Assembly (NCBI GenBank): GCA_021817345.1
Contig: JAKAVC010000042.1
Span: forward strand, 1 to 64,000
Direction of reading: 5' to 3'
DNA: 64,000 nt
Source of the DNA: Deltaproteobacteria bacterium
GTDB taxonomy: Bacteria > Desulfobacterota > Binatia > Binatales > Binataceae
Shown: one piece after another, positions 34,467 to 43,268 of the stretch
Position numbering within the stretch: position 1 is the first letter of the stretch
How the letters are laid out: each line of letters opens with the position of its first letter
Notes under the pieces: generated by a model
Database searches by the model: none
What the model was told of the DNA's origin: nothing
What the model saw: only the letters and a program-made list of their open reading frames with translations
Made by a program: the position numbers and the translations under genes

Positions 34467-35873
34467 TTGATTCGGTCGGGATTCGCGATCGCCGCGATAC
34501 TCTTGTTGTGCGCCGCGATAACACTGCTTGCGGCCCCGGTTCGCGCCGATGACGCCCAGGACGCCCAGCGCCTGAGCGACACGGCTTTCCTGATGCTCAA
34601 TAACCTGAGCGCCAGCTCCGCCCCCGGGGCGTCCGACGCTCAGGGCGCCGTAGCCAGCTTCGCCGGAGACGCCCAATCCCTTGCCGACGCTCTGAACAAG
34701 GGCGACCGCGAGGCCGCTTCGCGCGCGATGGCGGCCCTGGTCGCGGACCGTCAGTCAGTCGATCAGATTATCGCGAGGCATCCGGGCGTTCTGAACGCGG
34801 CGCGATGGACCGCGATCAAAACGCTGCTCGCCTCTATCGAGCACGATGTGCCGCCATCGCACTGGAAGGCGGTCGCGCCCGCCGCGCGTGGGACAACCGA
34901 CGTGCCGCCGCCCGCCGAAGAAAACGCGATGCTCGGGGCGGCGCCGGAAGTAAAAATCACTTCGCGCGTGTTCGAGGACGGTGGCGTGCGCGTGCTCGGC
35001 TACATACAGGGCACCGACCTGACGAGCGCCGGCATCTACGACGGCGACAGTCTGTTGCATGGGATCCAGCTTGGCAACACGACCGGCCAGCAACGGATCA
35101 ATTTCAACTTCAAGCTCCTGAATGTCGCCGCGAGCGACGCGATCCGCGTGACCGACGCTTCGGGGCGCACCGCTCAGGCCCTGGTCGCGCCCGAGGCCGC
35201 AATCGCCGCGCCGTCCTCCGAAGGCCACTCCAAGCTTATCGAAATTGGCCCGGGCCCGGGCGTCAGCGGCGCGACCACTCCGATGAAGGTCGCCTCAGGC
35301 ACGCCAAACATCGCGGAGATTCCGAGCCACAAGAGGCGCAGGCCGCGCCTCGGTACGCCGACCGGACCCTCGGAACTGGCCGACGTGCAGATCAACATAC
35401 TTGGCGTGCTCGCCACCTCGCAGCCCAACACCTACCAGGTGGTGGGACAGATAGCGGGCTCGGGCATTCAGCGGGCGGGAATCTACGTGGACGGCAGGCT
35501 GGTCAAGCGGATACCGATCACGCCGGGGCAGTACACGTCGTTTGACGTGGCGTTCACGATGCTCGGCAAGCAGGCGGCAATCCGGGTCTTCGATCGCCAT
35601 GGCAATTACGTGGCCTCTCCGTTCGACGTAAGCTCCGCGAGCGGCCGTGTCTTCGGAACCAATCCGCCGATCGGCGTCAATCCGTACGCTTACGGAATCA
35701 ACCCGTACCCGGCCCCCTACGGCTACGGGTATCCGGCCAGTCCCTACGGCGCTAGCCCCTATGGGGTCAATCCGTATGGGAGCGTGAACCCGTATGCGCC
35801 GCGTCCTTACGGGTCGCCATACGGATATCCGAACGCGCCCGGCACCCCGTGGTGGCGCTCGATCATCCCGTAG
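34467..35873 (+). CDS. Exported two-domain beta protein with Tyr/Pro/Gly repeats
   Basis: 468 aa from TTG 34467. A Sec signal peptide (MIRSGFAIAAILLLCAAITL, cleavage near VRADDA) is followed by a helical, Ala-rich segment (30-130). Two similar beta units follow, about residues 160-215 (KITSRVFEDGGVRVLGYIQG, ...GIYDGDSLLHGIQLG) and 310-370 (VQINILGVLATSQPNTYQVV, ...GIYVDGRLVKRIPI). The end is a Tyr/Pro/Gly/Asn-rich tail (from about 400) with spaced NPY, PYG and YGY units. Periplasmic or surface-exposed. I do not recognise a named family. Confidence 0.6.
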   Translation: MIRSGFAIAAILLLCAAITLLAAPVRADDAQDAQRLSDTAFLMLNNLSASSAPGASDAQGAVASFAGDAQSLADALNKGDREAASRAMAALVADRQSVDQIIARHPGVLNAARWTAIKTLLASIEHDVPPSHWKAVAPAARGTTDVPPPAEENAMLGAAPEVKITSRVFEDGGVRVLGYIQGTDLTSAGIYDGDSLLHGIQLGNTTGQQRINFNFKLLNVAASDAIRVTDASGRTAQALVAPEAAIAAPSSEGHSKLIEIGPGPGVSGATTPMKVASGTPNIAEIPSHKRRRPRLGTPTGPSELADVQINILGVLATSQPNTYQVVGQIAGSGIQRAGIYVDGRLVKRIPITPGQYTSFDVAFTMLGKQAAIRVFDRHGNYVASPFDVSSASGRVFGTNPPIGVNPYAYGINPYPAPYGYGYPASPYGASPYGVNPYGSVNPYAPRPYGSPYGYPNAPGTPWWRSIIP

Positions 35874-36108
35874 CGACGTCGCGCGTATCCGTATCGAGCC
35901 GCGGGCCCTTTTTAGCCTTGAACGGGTGCCCGTAACCGGCCCGCCGGGCATAAACCCCCGCCGCACAGAACTGTATATATCTTGACGATTTATCGACAGA
36001 TGTTGATTGCGGACATCCCCGGTCCCGCGATATGTTTCGGGCCGATGCCGCGAAGGCGGCGGCCGTGGGCCCGGCCCGTTCTCCGGCAGGCGCAAGGGAG
36101 GGTTCGCG

Positions 36109-36609
36109 ATGGAAGCTCGGAAAAACATCATAGGGCGGGACGATTTGCAGTGGACCGAGTCCGGCCATGGCGAGCATTTCCAGTGCCGGCGCAAACAGCT
36201 TGGCGCGGCGGCCGGAAGCGAAAAGCTCGGATGCTCGCTGTATGAACTCGCGCCCGGCATGAGCGCCTTTCCCGCGCATTATCACACCGCCAATGAGGAG
36301 GCGCTCTATATCCTGGAGGGCGAGGGCACGCTTCGGCTCGGCGAAAGGCGGATACCGGTCAAGCGCGGCGATTATGTCGCGCTTCTGCCCGCCGCCGATG
36401 CGGCCCATCGGCTGACCAATACGTCCGACACGCCTCTCAGCTACCTGTGCATCTCGACGATGCTCGAGCCGGAGGTGACCGTTTATCCGGACTCGAACAA
36501 GCTTGGGATTGTGGCCGGCGCGGCGCCGGGCGGACCCAGAGAAAAGCGCACTATCGCCAAAAGCCTTCGCGCCGACGCCGACGTCGATTACTGGGAAGGC
36601 GAGAAATAG
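36109..36609 (+). CDS. Cupin-domain protein
   Basis: 166 aa from ATG 36109 behind AAGGGAGGG. The cupin motif with metal His is FPAHYHTANEEALYILEGEGTLRLG (HxH with Glu), then YVALLPAADAAHRLTNTSDTPLSYLCI (second box His). A single double-stranded beta-helix, a family that ranges from isomerases to dioxygenases and sensors. The C-terminus has SLRADADVDYWEGEK. No substrate can be inferred; the upstream gap (35874-36108) holds no supported gene. Confidence 0.85.
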   Translation: MEARKNIIGRDDLQWTESGHGEHFQCRRKQLGAAAGSEKLGCSLYELAPGMSAFPAHYHTANEEALYILEGEGTLRLGERRIPVKRGDYVALLPAADAAHRLTNTSDTPLSYLCISTMLEPEVTVYPDSNKLGIVAGAAPGGPREKRTIAKSLRADADVDYWEGEK

Positions 36610-36689
36610 CGCAAGCCGCAATCTTTTTTCATGCGCCCTCGATTGCGCGGGCGTGGTCCGGGTCTGGCTCCGACACGTGGTGTCGGCGG

Positions 36690-36718
36690 CTTGTGACCCT
36701 TGGCATCGGCCGGTAGAA
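36690..36718 (+). promoter_or_regulatory. Putative sigma-70-type promoter of efp
   Basis: TTGTGA at 36690-36695 and TAGAAT at 36713-36718 with a 17-bp spacer. The start codon of efp is 35 bp further, giving a leader of about 25-30 nt. Confidence 0.45.
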
Positions 36719-36752
36719 TTCTTACTTTAATCAATAGGTTCGAACGACAATT

Positions 36753-37316
36753 ATGCTCATTCAAGCGACGCAACTGCGGCCGGGGATGGTCCTCGAATAC
36801 AACGGCGATCTCTGGCGCGTAATGACCATTTCGCACATCACGCCGGGAAACTGGCGCGGGATGGTGCAGACCAAGCTGCGCAACGTAAAGACCGGAAGCC
36901 AGACCGAAAACCGCTTCCGCTCCGAAGATCGCGTCGAACGCGTGATCCTGAGCCAGGTCAGGATGCAGTTCCTGTACGAAGACGGCGAGCTGTATCACTT
37001 CATGAACACCGAAACCTACGACCAGACCACGATCCCGCGCGAACTGATCGAGGACGCTATCGGCTTCCTGACTCCCAACATGGAAGTCGAGGTCGAGTTT
37101 TACGAGAGCACCCCGCTCAACGTGACTCTTCCCAAGACCGTCGACCTGAAGGTCGTCCGGACCGACCCCGGGATGAAGAACGCGGCCGTCACGAACACCC
37201 TCAAGCCCGCGACCATGGAAACCGGGCTCGTCGTCCAGGTTCCGCACTTCGTCAACGAGGGCGAAACCATCACGATCAACACAGAGACCCACGCCTACGT
37301 AGCGCGCGCCAAGTGA
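36753..37316 (+). CDS. efp: Elongation factor P
   Basis: 187 aa, full length, with the three-domain EF-P pattern: MLIQATQLRPGMVLEYNGDL, then QTKLRNVKTGSQTENRF, and the OB domain DVELYF-like segments up to GETITINTETHAYVARAK. EF-P relieves ribosomes stalled at polyproline. The beta3-beta4 loop tip is TPGNWRGMVQ: the position of the modified Lys34 of E. coli holds Asn33 and no Lys lies in the tip, while Arg35 is two residues later. So it belongs to neither the EpmA lysine nor the EarP arginine-at-tip pattern by position. The following THUMP gene overlaps its stop. Confidence 0.95.
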   Translation: MLIQATQLRPGMVLEYNGDLWRVMTISHITPGNWRGMVQTKLRNVKTGSQTENRFRSEDRVERVILSQVRMQFLYEDGELYHFMNTETYDQTTIPRELIEDAIGFLTPNMEVEVEFYESTPLNVTLPKTVDLKVVRTDPGMKNAAVTNTLKPATMETGLVVQVPHFVNEGETITINTETHAYVARAK

Positions 37317-38563
37317 CGCCCCGGCGTCCGAGCCGGCCGCCCGCAAGACGCCCGCCGCGCAAGCCGGGTCACGAGCCGGCTGCGCGCGTGCGCCCCCGGG
37401 TCGGTGAGCCGACAGCCGGGCGTCTTCGCCCGCAAAGGTCCGAAAGGCCGGCGCTTCGGGCCGGGCGCGACGTCTATATCGTCCAGACCCAGCCCGGCTT
37501 CGAGACCCTCGCGTGGGAGGAAATCGCCGCTCGCGTCGAAGGCGCTCAACTGCTTGGTTTCAGGACCGTCCCACGGCGCGCGGGGATGGCGGTCTTTTTA
37601 GCGCCGCGCCCCGACAAGCTCTCCACGCTTCGGCTTGCCGAGGACGTTTTCGCGCTGCTCTGCTATCGGCGCGGGCTTGCTCCGACACGAGCCTCCCTGG
37701 AGAAGATCGAATCTTCCGTTCGTACCGCGCTTTACCTCGAGAACGCGCTTCACGCGAGAAACAAGCTGACGCCTGGAAGCCGCGGCGGACGCCGTCTCCG
37801 CTTCAAGGTCGTCACGCGGCTCGTCGGCGAGCACGAGTTCCTCAGAACCGAACTCAAGCGCGCGATCGAAACCGCAATCCCGGGCCGCGGCGATCATACC
37901 TGGCGTCTGGACGAAGCCGCCGCCGACGTCGAGTTCTGGGTGACCATGATCGACGATGAGTGGATGCTTGCGGTCAGGCTCTCGGACGACCGGATGCGCC
38001 ATCGCGAGTACAAAACCGCCCATCTGCCAGGCTCGCTTCGCCCGTCGGTTGCGGCGGCGCTCGGATGGCTTTCCGGGCCGCGCGAGGACGACGTCGTGCT
38101 CGATCCGATGTGCGGCGCGGGAACCGTGCTTATCGAGCGCGCGCACCTGGGGCGTTACGCGATGCTGCTCGGAGGCGACAGCGAGCGCACGATGCTCGAC
38201 GCGGCGCGCGAGAACATAGGTCCTCGTTACCAGCCGATCGAGCTTCGGCTATGGGATGCGGTTGCGCTCCCACTACCCGATTCGAGCGTGACGAAAATCG
38301 TCACCAACCTGCCGTGGGGTGTCAAGCATGGCTCGCACGCCGCGAATCGGCGGCTTTACCCGCGGCTTCTCGCCGAATTTGCGCGGGTGCTGAAAAAGGG
38401 CGGAGTGATGGTTCTGCTGACCGCGGAGACGCGCCTGATGCGCGAGCTTTGGCGCGACGGGATGCTCAAGCCCGCGCGCGTCCTTCAGGTGTCGATACTG
38501 GGCGCGCCGGCGGCGGTTTACGTATGCCCGCGCGACGCGATTCCCGAAACCGGCGAAGACTAA
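37313..38563 (+). CDS. THUMP-domain RNA methyltransferase (TrmN/Trm14-like)
   Basis: 416 aa from GTG 37313, overlapping the efp stop (GTGA) and therefore coupled. A basic, Pro/Arg-rich N-terminus (1-45) is followed by a THUMP region (about 90-190), then a class I methyltransferase: SAM motif LDPMCGAGTVLIERA, and catalytic motif IV TNLPWGVKHGSH. The NLPWG motif (in place of NPPY) is typical of tRNA m2G6 methyltransferases Trm14/TrmN. A 23S rRNA target (RlmL/RlmK-type) is less likely. The modified base is inferred. Confidence 0.8.
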   Translation: MTPRRPSRPPARRPPRKPGHEPAARVRPRVGEPTAGRLRPQRSERPALRAGRDVYIVQTQPGFETLAWEEIAARVEGAQLLGFRTVPRRAGMAVFLAPRPDKLSTLRLAEDVFALLCYRRGLAPTRASLEKIESSVRTALYLENALHARNKLTPGSRGGRRLRFKVVTRLVGEHEFLRTELKRAIETAIPGRGDHTWRLDEAAADVEFWVTMIDDEWMLAVRLSDDRMRHREYKTAHLPGSLRPSVAAALGWLSGPREDDVVLDPMCGAGTVLIERAHLGRYAMLLGGDSERTMLDAARENIGPRYQPIELRLWDAVALPLPDSSVTKIVTNLPWGVKHGSHAANRRLYPRLLAEFARVLKKGGVMVLLTAETRLMRELWRDGMLKPARVLQVSILGAPAAVYVCPRDAIPETGED

Positions 38564-38659
38564 AGCAATCGCGCCGATCGTTCGCGTACCAAAGCGATGT
38601 CCTGGCGGCGCGGACGGGATGAGCCGGCCAGGCGCGAAAGTTCGGCGCGCCGAACCCTC

Positions 38660-39058
38660 TTAACCGGCTGCGGAGGCGGCGGAGAGCCGCAGGTCTTTTG
38701 CCTGCGAGCGGATCGGTTCGGGAAGCTCGACTTCCTGGGCGTCAACCCAGTTCCTTTCGAGCCGGTAAAACTCGCGCGCCGCCTCGAAAAACACGTGCAC
38801 CACGACGTCGTCGTAATCGAGCACGACCCAATGCGCGTGGGGAAGTCCCTCGACCGACAGCGGGCGAACCTTCTCGCGCTCCATCCGTTCCTGCATTCCA
38901 CGCACGATCGCCTGGATCTGCACGTCCGAGCGCCCGGTCGCGATAATGAAGTAATCCGCGACCGAACTCAGGTGTTCGACCTCCAGCAGGACGAGATCGT
39001 AGGCCTTCTTGTCAAGCGCGGCTTGCGCTAGCGCAAACGCCTTATCCAGCGAAGTCAC
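38660..39058 (-). CDS. rsfS: Ribosomal silencing factor RsfS
   Basis: 132 aa from GTG 39058. Conserved RsfS residues: SSVADYFIIATGRSDVQIQAI, SVEGLPHAHWVVLDYDDVVVHVFFEAAREFY, then LERNWVDAQEV. RsfS binds uL14 and blocks 30S-50S joining under starvation. Last gene in the rplU to rsfS run, the usual position after nadD. Confidence 0.94.
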   Translation of the reverse strand: MTSLDKAFALAQAALDKKAYDLVLLEVEHLSSVADYFIIATGRSDVQIQAIVRGMQERMEREKVRPLSVEGLPHAHWVVLDYDDVVVHVFFEAAREFYRLERNWVDAQEVELPEPIRSQAKDLRLSAASAAG

Positions 39059-39119
39059 CGTATGGAAACCTGGGTCGGCAGAGCGGTTGAAATTAAGCGC
39101 GTCAGCAAGCCGTGATCCG

Positions 39120-39755
39120 TCAATAGAGAGCGTGCCGAGTGATGTAGTCGAGCACGTCGACCGGGACGAGGTAATTGATCGACAGGCCTTTCTGAAGCTT
39201 GCGGCGGATTTCGGTGGCGGAAATCGGGAAGAACGTGGTCTGAACGAAAGATAACGTCTGACCGCTCGAGTTCACGTAATGATCCTGCTTTTTAATGTAA
39301 CCAAACCGCTCCAAAGCGGCAAGGGAAATTTTCGGCGGTCCCGACTCGCCTTCCTTTGGCCGGATATGGACGGCGATACTGCAAAGCCGCGTCAGCTCAT
39401 CGCATTCCTTCCAAGTCTCCAGGTCGGCGAACTGGTCCGTCCCCATCAGGAGGAACAGGGTTGCCTGCCTGAGCGTGGAAAGGAAATAGCGAACGGTATC
39501 GATTGTGTAGGATCTGCCTGAGCGCCTGACTTCCACGTCCGAGACCATGAAATGGCGATTGCCCTTGGTCGCCAACCGCACCATCGCGAGCCGATGCTCG
39601 GCGGGAGCAAGCTCGCCTTCGGTCTTGTGCGGCGGCGAGGCGGCGGGAATGAAATAGACGAGGTCAAGATTCAGCGTCTCGCGCACCTCCTCGGCAGCGC
39701 GCAGATGCCCGAAATGGATCGGGTTGAAACTTCCGCCGAACAGACCTACCCGCAT
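39120..39755 (-). CDS. nadD: Nicotinate-mononucleotide adenylyltransferase
   Basis: 211 aa from ATG 39755. Nucleotidyltransferase signature GLFGGSFNPIHFGHLRAAEEV and the C-terminal ISATEIRRKLQKG. It makes nicotinate adenine dinucleotide from NaMN and ATP in NAD synthesis. Located 39 bp after proA, the arrangement common in many bacteria. Confidence 0.95.
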   Translation of the reverse strand: MRVGLFGGSFNPIHFGHLRAAEEVRETLNLDLVYFIPAASPPHKTEGELAPAEHRLAMVRLATKGNRHFMVSDVEVRRSGRSYTIDTVRYFLSTLRQATLFLLMGTDQFADLETWKECDELTRLCSIAVHIRPKEGESGPPKISLAALERFGYIKKQDHYVNSSGQTLSFVQTTFFPISATEIRRKLQKGLSINYLVPVDVLDYITRHALY

Positions 39756-39794
39756 CCGCCCATCAAAACCCGCCCAGGTTTTCCCCGCAGAGTC

Positions 39795-41048
39795 TCATCC
39801 ACGAACCTGGCCGGTTCCCCGGACAACATACTTGTACGTCGTCAACTCGCGAAGTCCCATCGGTCCCCGCGCGTGCAACCGGTTGGTTGAAATCCCGGTT
39901 TCCGCGCCGAAACCGAATTCGAACCCGTCGGTGAATCGAGTCGACGCGTTCACATAGACCGTAGCTGAATCGACCTCCCGTTCAAAGCGCGCTGCGGCTT
40001 CCCGATCGGCGGTCACGATAGCGTCGGCCAGTCCCGAACCGTGGCGCGCGATGAACCCGATCGCCTCGTCGAGCGAGTCCACGATTTTGATGGCGAGAAT
40101 CAGGTCGAGGTACTCGGTGTCCCAGTCGGCCTCGGTCGCGCGGCGCGCCTCCGGCAGGAGTTCCACGACGCGCTCGTCGCCGCGAACCTCCACTCCCGCG
40201 CGCGAAAGCCGTGCCGCGATCGCAGGCAGAAAGGCCGGCGCAATCTCGCGATGCACCAGCATCGTCTCCATCGCGTTGCACACCGAGGGCCGGCTGCATT
40301 TGGCGTTGAAGCAGATTTCCTCGGCCATCTTAAGGTCGGCGGCCTTATCGACGTAGGTATGGCAGATGCCGTCGAAATGGGGCAGCAGCGGCACCGCGGA
40401 GCCCAGGAGCGCTTCCTTCAGCGAGCCGCCGCCGCGCGGAATTATCAGGTCGATCGCTTCGGGATGGCGTTTCAGGATCTGGATCGCCTCGCGGTCGGGA
40501 TTTTCGATGAACGTCGCGGCCGCGGGGTCGATACCGGCGTCCGAAAGCGCCCGCGCGAGCATCGCCGCAAGCCGCGAGTTCGTCAAAAGCGCTTCCTTGC
40601 CACCGCGCAGCACGACCGCGTTCCCGGCTTTGACCGTGAGCACGCCGGCGTCGATCGTTACGTTGGGCCGCGATTCATAGACGATCGCGATAACCCCGAT
40701 CGGCACCCGGATCTTGCTTATCTGAAGCCCGTTCGGTCGCCGCCATTGCTCGATTATCTCGCCGACCGGATCGGGAAGCGCCGCCACTTCCTCGACGCTC
40801 TTCGCCATCGCGTCGATTCGCGTCTCGCTCAGCGTGAGCCGCTCGACGAACGCTCCGGTTCGGCCTGCGGCGCGCGCGTTTTCCAGGTCGTGGCGGTTGG
40901 CTTCGAGGATGGAGCCGGTTTGCGCGCGCAGAGCGGCGGCGAGCGCGAGCAGCGCCCGGTTCTTGCGCTCGCTCGGGCAAAGCGCGAGCGACGCGGCGGC
41001 TGCGCGGGTTTTTTTCAGCAGGGAGAGGATTTCCTCCTCGAGCCTCAT
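39795..41048 (-). CDS. proA: Gamma-glutamyl phosphate reductase
   Basis: 417 aa from ATG 41048, whose ATGA overlaps the proB stop. The NADPH-dependent enzyme reduces glutamyl-5-phosphate to the semialdehyde for proline. Catalytic Cys in CFNAKCSRPSVCNAME; other marks are NRHDLENARAAGRTGAF, the conserved PRGGGSLKEAL and TVYVNASTRFTDGFEFGFGAETGISTNRLHARGP spread over the C-terminus. Length is normal. Confidence 0.96.
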   Translation of the reverse strand: MRLEEEILSLLKKTRAAAASLALCPSERKNRALLALAAALRAQTGSILEANRHDLENARAAGRTGAFVERLTLSETRIDAMAKSVEEVAALPDPVGEIIEQWRRPNGLQISKIRVPIGVIAIVYESRPNVTIDAGVLTVKAGNAVVLRGGKEALLTNSRLAAMLARALSDAGIDPAAATFIENPDREAIQILKRHPEAIDLIIPRGGGSLKEALLGSAVPLLPHFDGICHTYVDKAADLKMAEEICFNAKCSRPSVCNAMETMLVHREIAPAFLPAIAARLSRAGVEVRGDERVVELLPEARRATEADWDTEYLDLILAIKIVDSLDEAIGFIARHGSGLADAIVTADREAAARFEREVDSATVYVNASTRFTDGFEFGFGAETGISTNRLHARGPMGLRELTTYKYVVRGTGQVRG

Positions 41049-42190
41049 CGCAGTTCCTCAAGCAGAACGAAATTGTCGCGATGGATTATTTCGTCGGCCA
41101 CCTTGTAGCCGAGAATCCGCGCGATGTCGCGTGACTGGCGTCCCTTGAGACGCAAAACGTCGGCCGCCGGATAGTTTACCAGTCCCCGCCCGATTTCGAC
41201 GCCCGCGGGATCGAGCAGGCTTACGCAGTCGCCGCCCGCGAACTCGCCGCGCACCTCGCGCACCCCCGAGGGAAGCAGGCTCTTGCCCTTTTTTCTAAGT
41301 GCTTCGGCCGCGCCGTGGTCGAGGGCGAGCGAGCCCTGCGGCCGGAGCGCGAAAGCGATCCAATGCTTTCGGCTGGCGAGCCGAGCGCCGGCGGGAATTA
41401 TAAGCGTTCCGACCTCGCGCGCGGGATCGAGCGCCGCCTGGATAGTCGCGTCTTCGCGTCCCGGACCGATCACCACGGTGATTCCGGCGCGCGCGGCCTG
41501 TCGCGCGGCGTTCAGCTTCGCCGCCATCCCGCCGCTTCCGAGCGGTCCCTTGCTTTCGACGACGAGTCCCTTCATATCGGCTTCCGGGTCGGCGATAAGC
41601 GGCACCAATCGGGCGTCGGGACGTTTGCGCGGATCGCCGGTAAGCACGCCCTTCACGTCGCTCAGGATAATCAGCATCTCAGCCTGCACCATCGAGGCCA
41701 CCAGCGAGGAGAGCGTATCGTTGTCGCCCAGTCTTATCTCCTCGACCGCGACGGTGTCGTTTTCGTTGACCACGGGGACGACGCCCGCCTGAAGCAGCGC
41801 GTTGATCGTCTGGGTCGCGTTTCTGCGCCGGTTGCGCTCGGCAAGGTCCTGATGCGTGAGCAGGATCTGCGCGACGGTCCTGCCGTGGCGGGCAAACGCG
41901 CTCGCCCACATCGCCATCAGTTCTATCTGCCCGACCGCGGCGGCAGCCTGCCGTACCGCCATCGAGGCGCCCGCGCTCGTTCCGAGCCGCGCGCGTCCCG
42001 CGGCGATCGCGCCCGAAGTAACCATGATTACCTCGCGGCCCTCGCGAATCACGCGCTCCACGTCTTCGGCCAGATGCGCAATTACGTCGCTGTGAAGGCC
42101 GCCGTTGTCGGAGAGCACGGCGCTCCCGACCTTGACGACGACCCGGCGAACCCGCTCCAGAAGCCGCTGCTTGTAGGTCAGCTGGGACAC
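41045..42190 (-). CDS. proB: Glutamate 5-kinase
   Basis: 381 aa from GTG 42190. Amino-acid kinase domain (VVVKVGSAVLSDNGG, VTSGAIAAGRARLG, NENDTVAVEEI, GSGGMAAKLNAAR) plus a C-terminal PUA domain (about 285-370, ending GYKVADEIIHRDN). It phosphorylates glutamate at the start of proline synthesis and is usually feedback-inhibited by proline. Its start overlaps the end of obgE by 13 bp. Confidence 0.96.
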   Translation of the reverse strand: MSQLTYKQRLLERVRRVVVKVGSAVLSDNGGLHSDVIAHLAEDVERVIREGREVIMVTSGAIAAGRARLGTSAGASMAVRQAAAAVGQIELMAMWASAFARHGRTVAQILLTHQDLAERNRRRNATQTINALLQAGVVPVVNENDTVAVEEIRLGDNDTLSSLVASMVQAEMLIILSDVKGVLTGDPRKRPDARLVPLIADPEADMKGLVVESKGPLGSGGMAAKLNAARQAARAGITVVIGPGREDATIQAALDPAREVGTLIIPAGARLASRKHWIAFALRPQGSLALDHGAAEALRKKGKSLLPSGVREVRGEFAGGDCVSLLDPAGVEIGRGLVNYPAADVLRLKGRQSRDIARILGYKVADEIIHRDNFVLLEELR

Positions 42191-43191
42191 TCGGCCTGCC
42201 TTTCCAGATGCCTGAGTTGCGCGGCGAGCGCCTCGACCAGCGGTTCCAGCCCGGTACGTTTGTCGGCTGATATCGGAAACACCCTGAGATGCGTCGCCTT
42301 CTCGACCGCCTCTATTATCGCAGGCGCTTCGCCGGGGGCGACGAGGTCCATCTTGTTGAGCGCGACTATCGCCGGACGTCCGAGCAGCGAGGGGTCGAAG
42401 GCTTCGAGCTCGCGGCGAACGACCTCGAAATCGTCGCCGGGAGTTGCGGTCGCGTCAAGCACGTAAACCAGAACGCGAGTGCGCGAGAGATGGCGCAAAA
42501 ACCTGATTCCCAGGCCGTGGCCGAGATGCGCTCCCTCGATAAGGCCGGGGATATCGGCCAGCGAGAAGCTTTCTTCGTCGGAGACGAAGACGCGGCCCAG
42601 ATTCGGCGTCAGCGTGGTGAAAGGGTAGGGCGCAACCTTGGGCCGCGCGGCGGTGAGCGCGCGCAGAAGCGTCGATTTTCCCGCGTTGGGAAGACCTATC
42701 AGCCCGGCTTCGGCGACCAGCCTGAGTTCGAGCCGGACCCATCGATGCTCGCCGGGTTTGCCGGGCGTCGCGATACGCGGCGCGCGCCGGGTCGAAGAGA
42801 CGAAATGCATGTTGCCTCTTCCACCCTCGCCGCCCTGGGCGATTACCGCGGACGCGCCGGGAAGGACAAGGTCCGCCAGCACTTTGCCGCTTTCCTCGTC
42901 GATTACGACGGTTCCGGGCGGCACGCGCGCGATAAGGTCGTCGGCGTTCCTGCCGTATTGCTGTTTGCCGCGGCCCGGTTCGCCGTCGCGCGCGACGAGG
43001 CGCGGGTTGTACTTGAAATCCAGCAGGGTCGACATCCCTTCGTCGACCTGGAAAATCACGCTTCCGCCGCGTCCTCCGTCGCCGCCCGCGGGGCCTCCGA
43101 ATGGACGATACTTCTCGCGCAGGAACGCGATTGCACCGTCGCCGCCTTTGCCGGCGTGCACCAATACCCGGGCTTCGTCGATAAATCGCAT
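42178..43191 (-). CDS. obgE: GTPase Obg (CgtA)
   Basis: 337 aa from ATG 43191. Gly-rich OBG fold (1-158) with GDGAIAFLREKYRPFGGPAGGDGG, then the G domain: G1 GLPNAGKSTLL, G3 DIPGLIEGAH, G4 NKMD. It associates with the 50S subunit and regulates ribosome assembly and stringent response. It ends after the G domain, so the C-terminal OCT domain of Gram-positive Obg is absent, as in many proteobacterial-type Obg. Confidence 0.95.
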   Translation of the reverse strand: MRFIDEARVLVHAGKGGDGAIAFLREKYRPFGGPAGGDGGRGGSVIFQVDEGMSTLLDFKYNPRLVARDGEPGRGKQQYGRNADDLIARVPPGTVVIDEESGKVLADLVLPGASAVIAQGGEGGRGNMHFVSSTRRAPRIATPGKPGEHRWVRLELRLVAEAGLIGLPNAGKSTLLRALTAARPKVAPYPFTTLTPNLGRVFVSDEESFSLADIPGLIEGAHLGHGLGIRFLRHLSRTRVLVYVLDATATPGDDFEVVRRELEAFDPSLLGRPAIVALNKMDLVAPGEAPAIIEAVEKATHLRVFPISADKRTGLEPLVEALAAQLRHLERQAECPS

Positions 43192-43268
43192 GTGCGCGTG
43201 GCCACTATGATACCATCCACTGGGCGGCGGATGCGTGCCGCGCGGCTAGGCCTGCACGGATCGCATCC

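Noticed and set aside
34451..34469. tRNA-like GGTTCGAACC box
   Set aside because: A T-loop-like string occurs but no acceptor, D or anticodon stems surround it.
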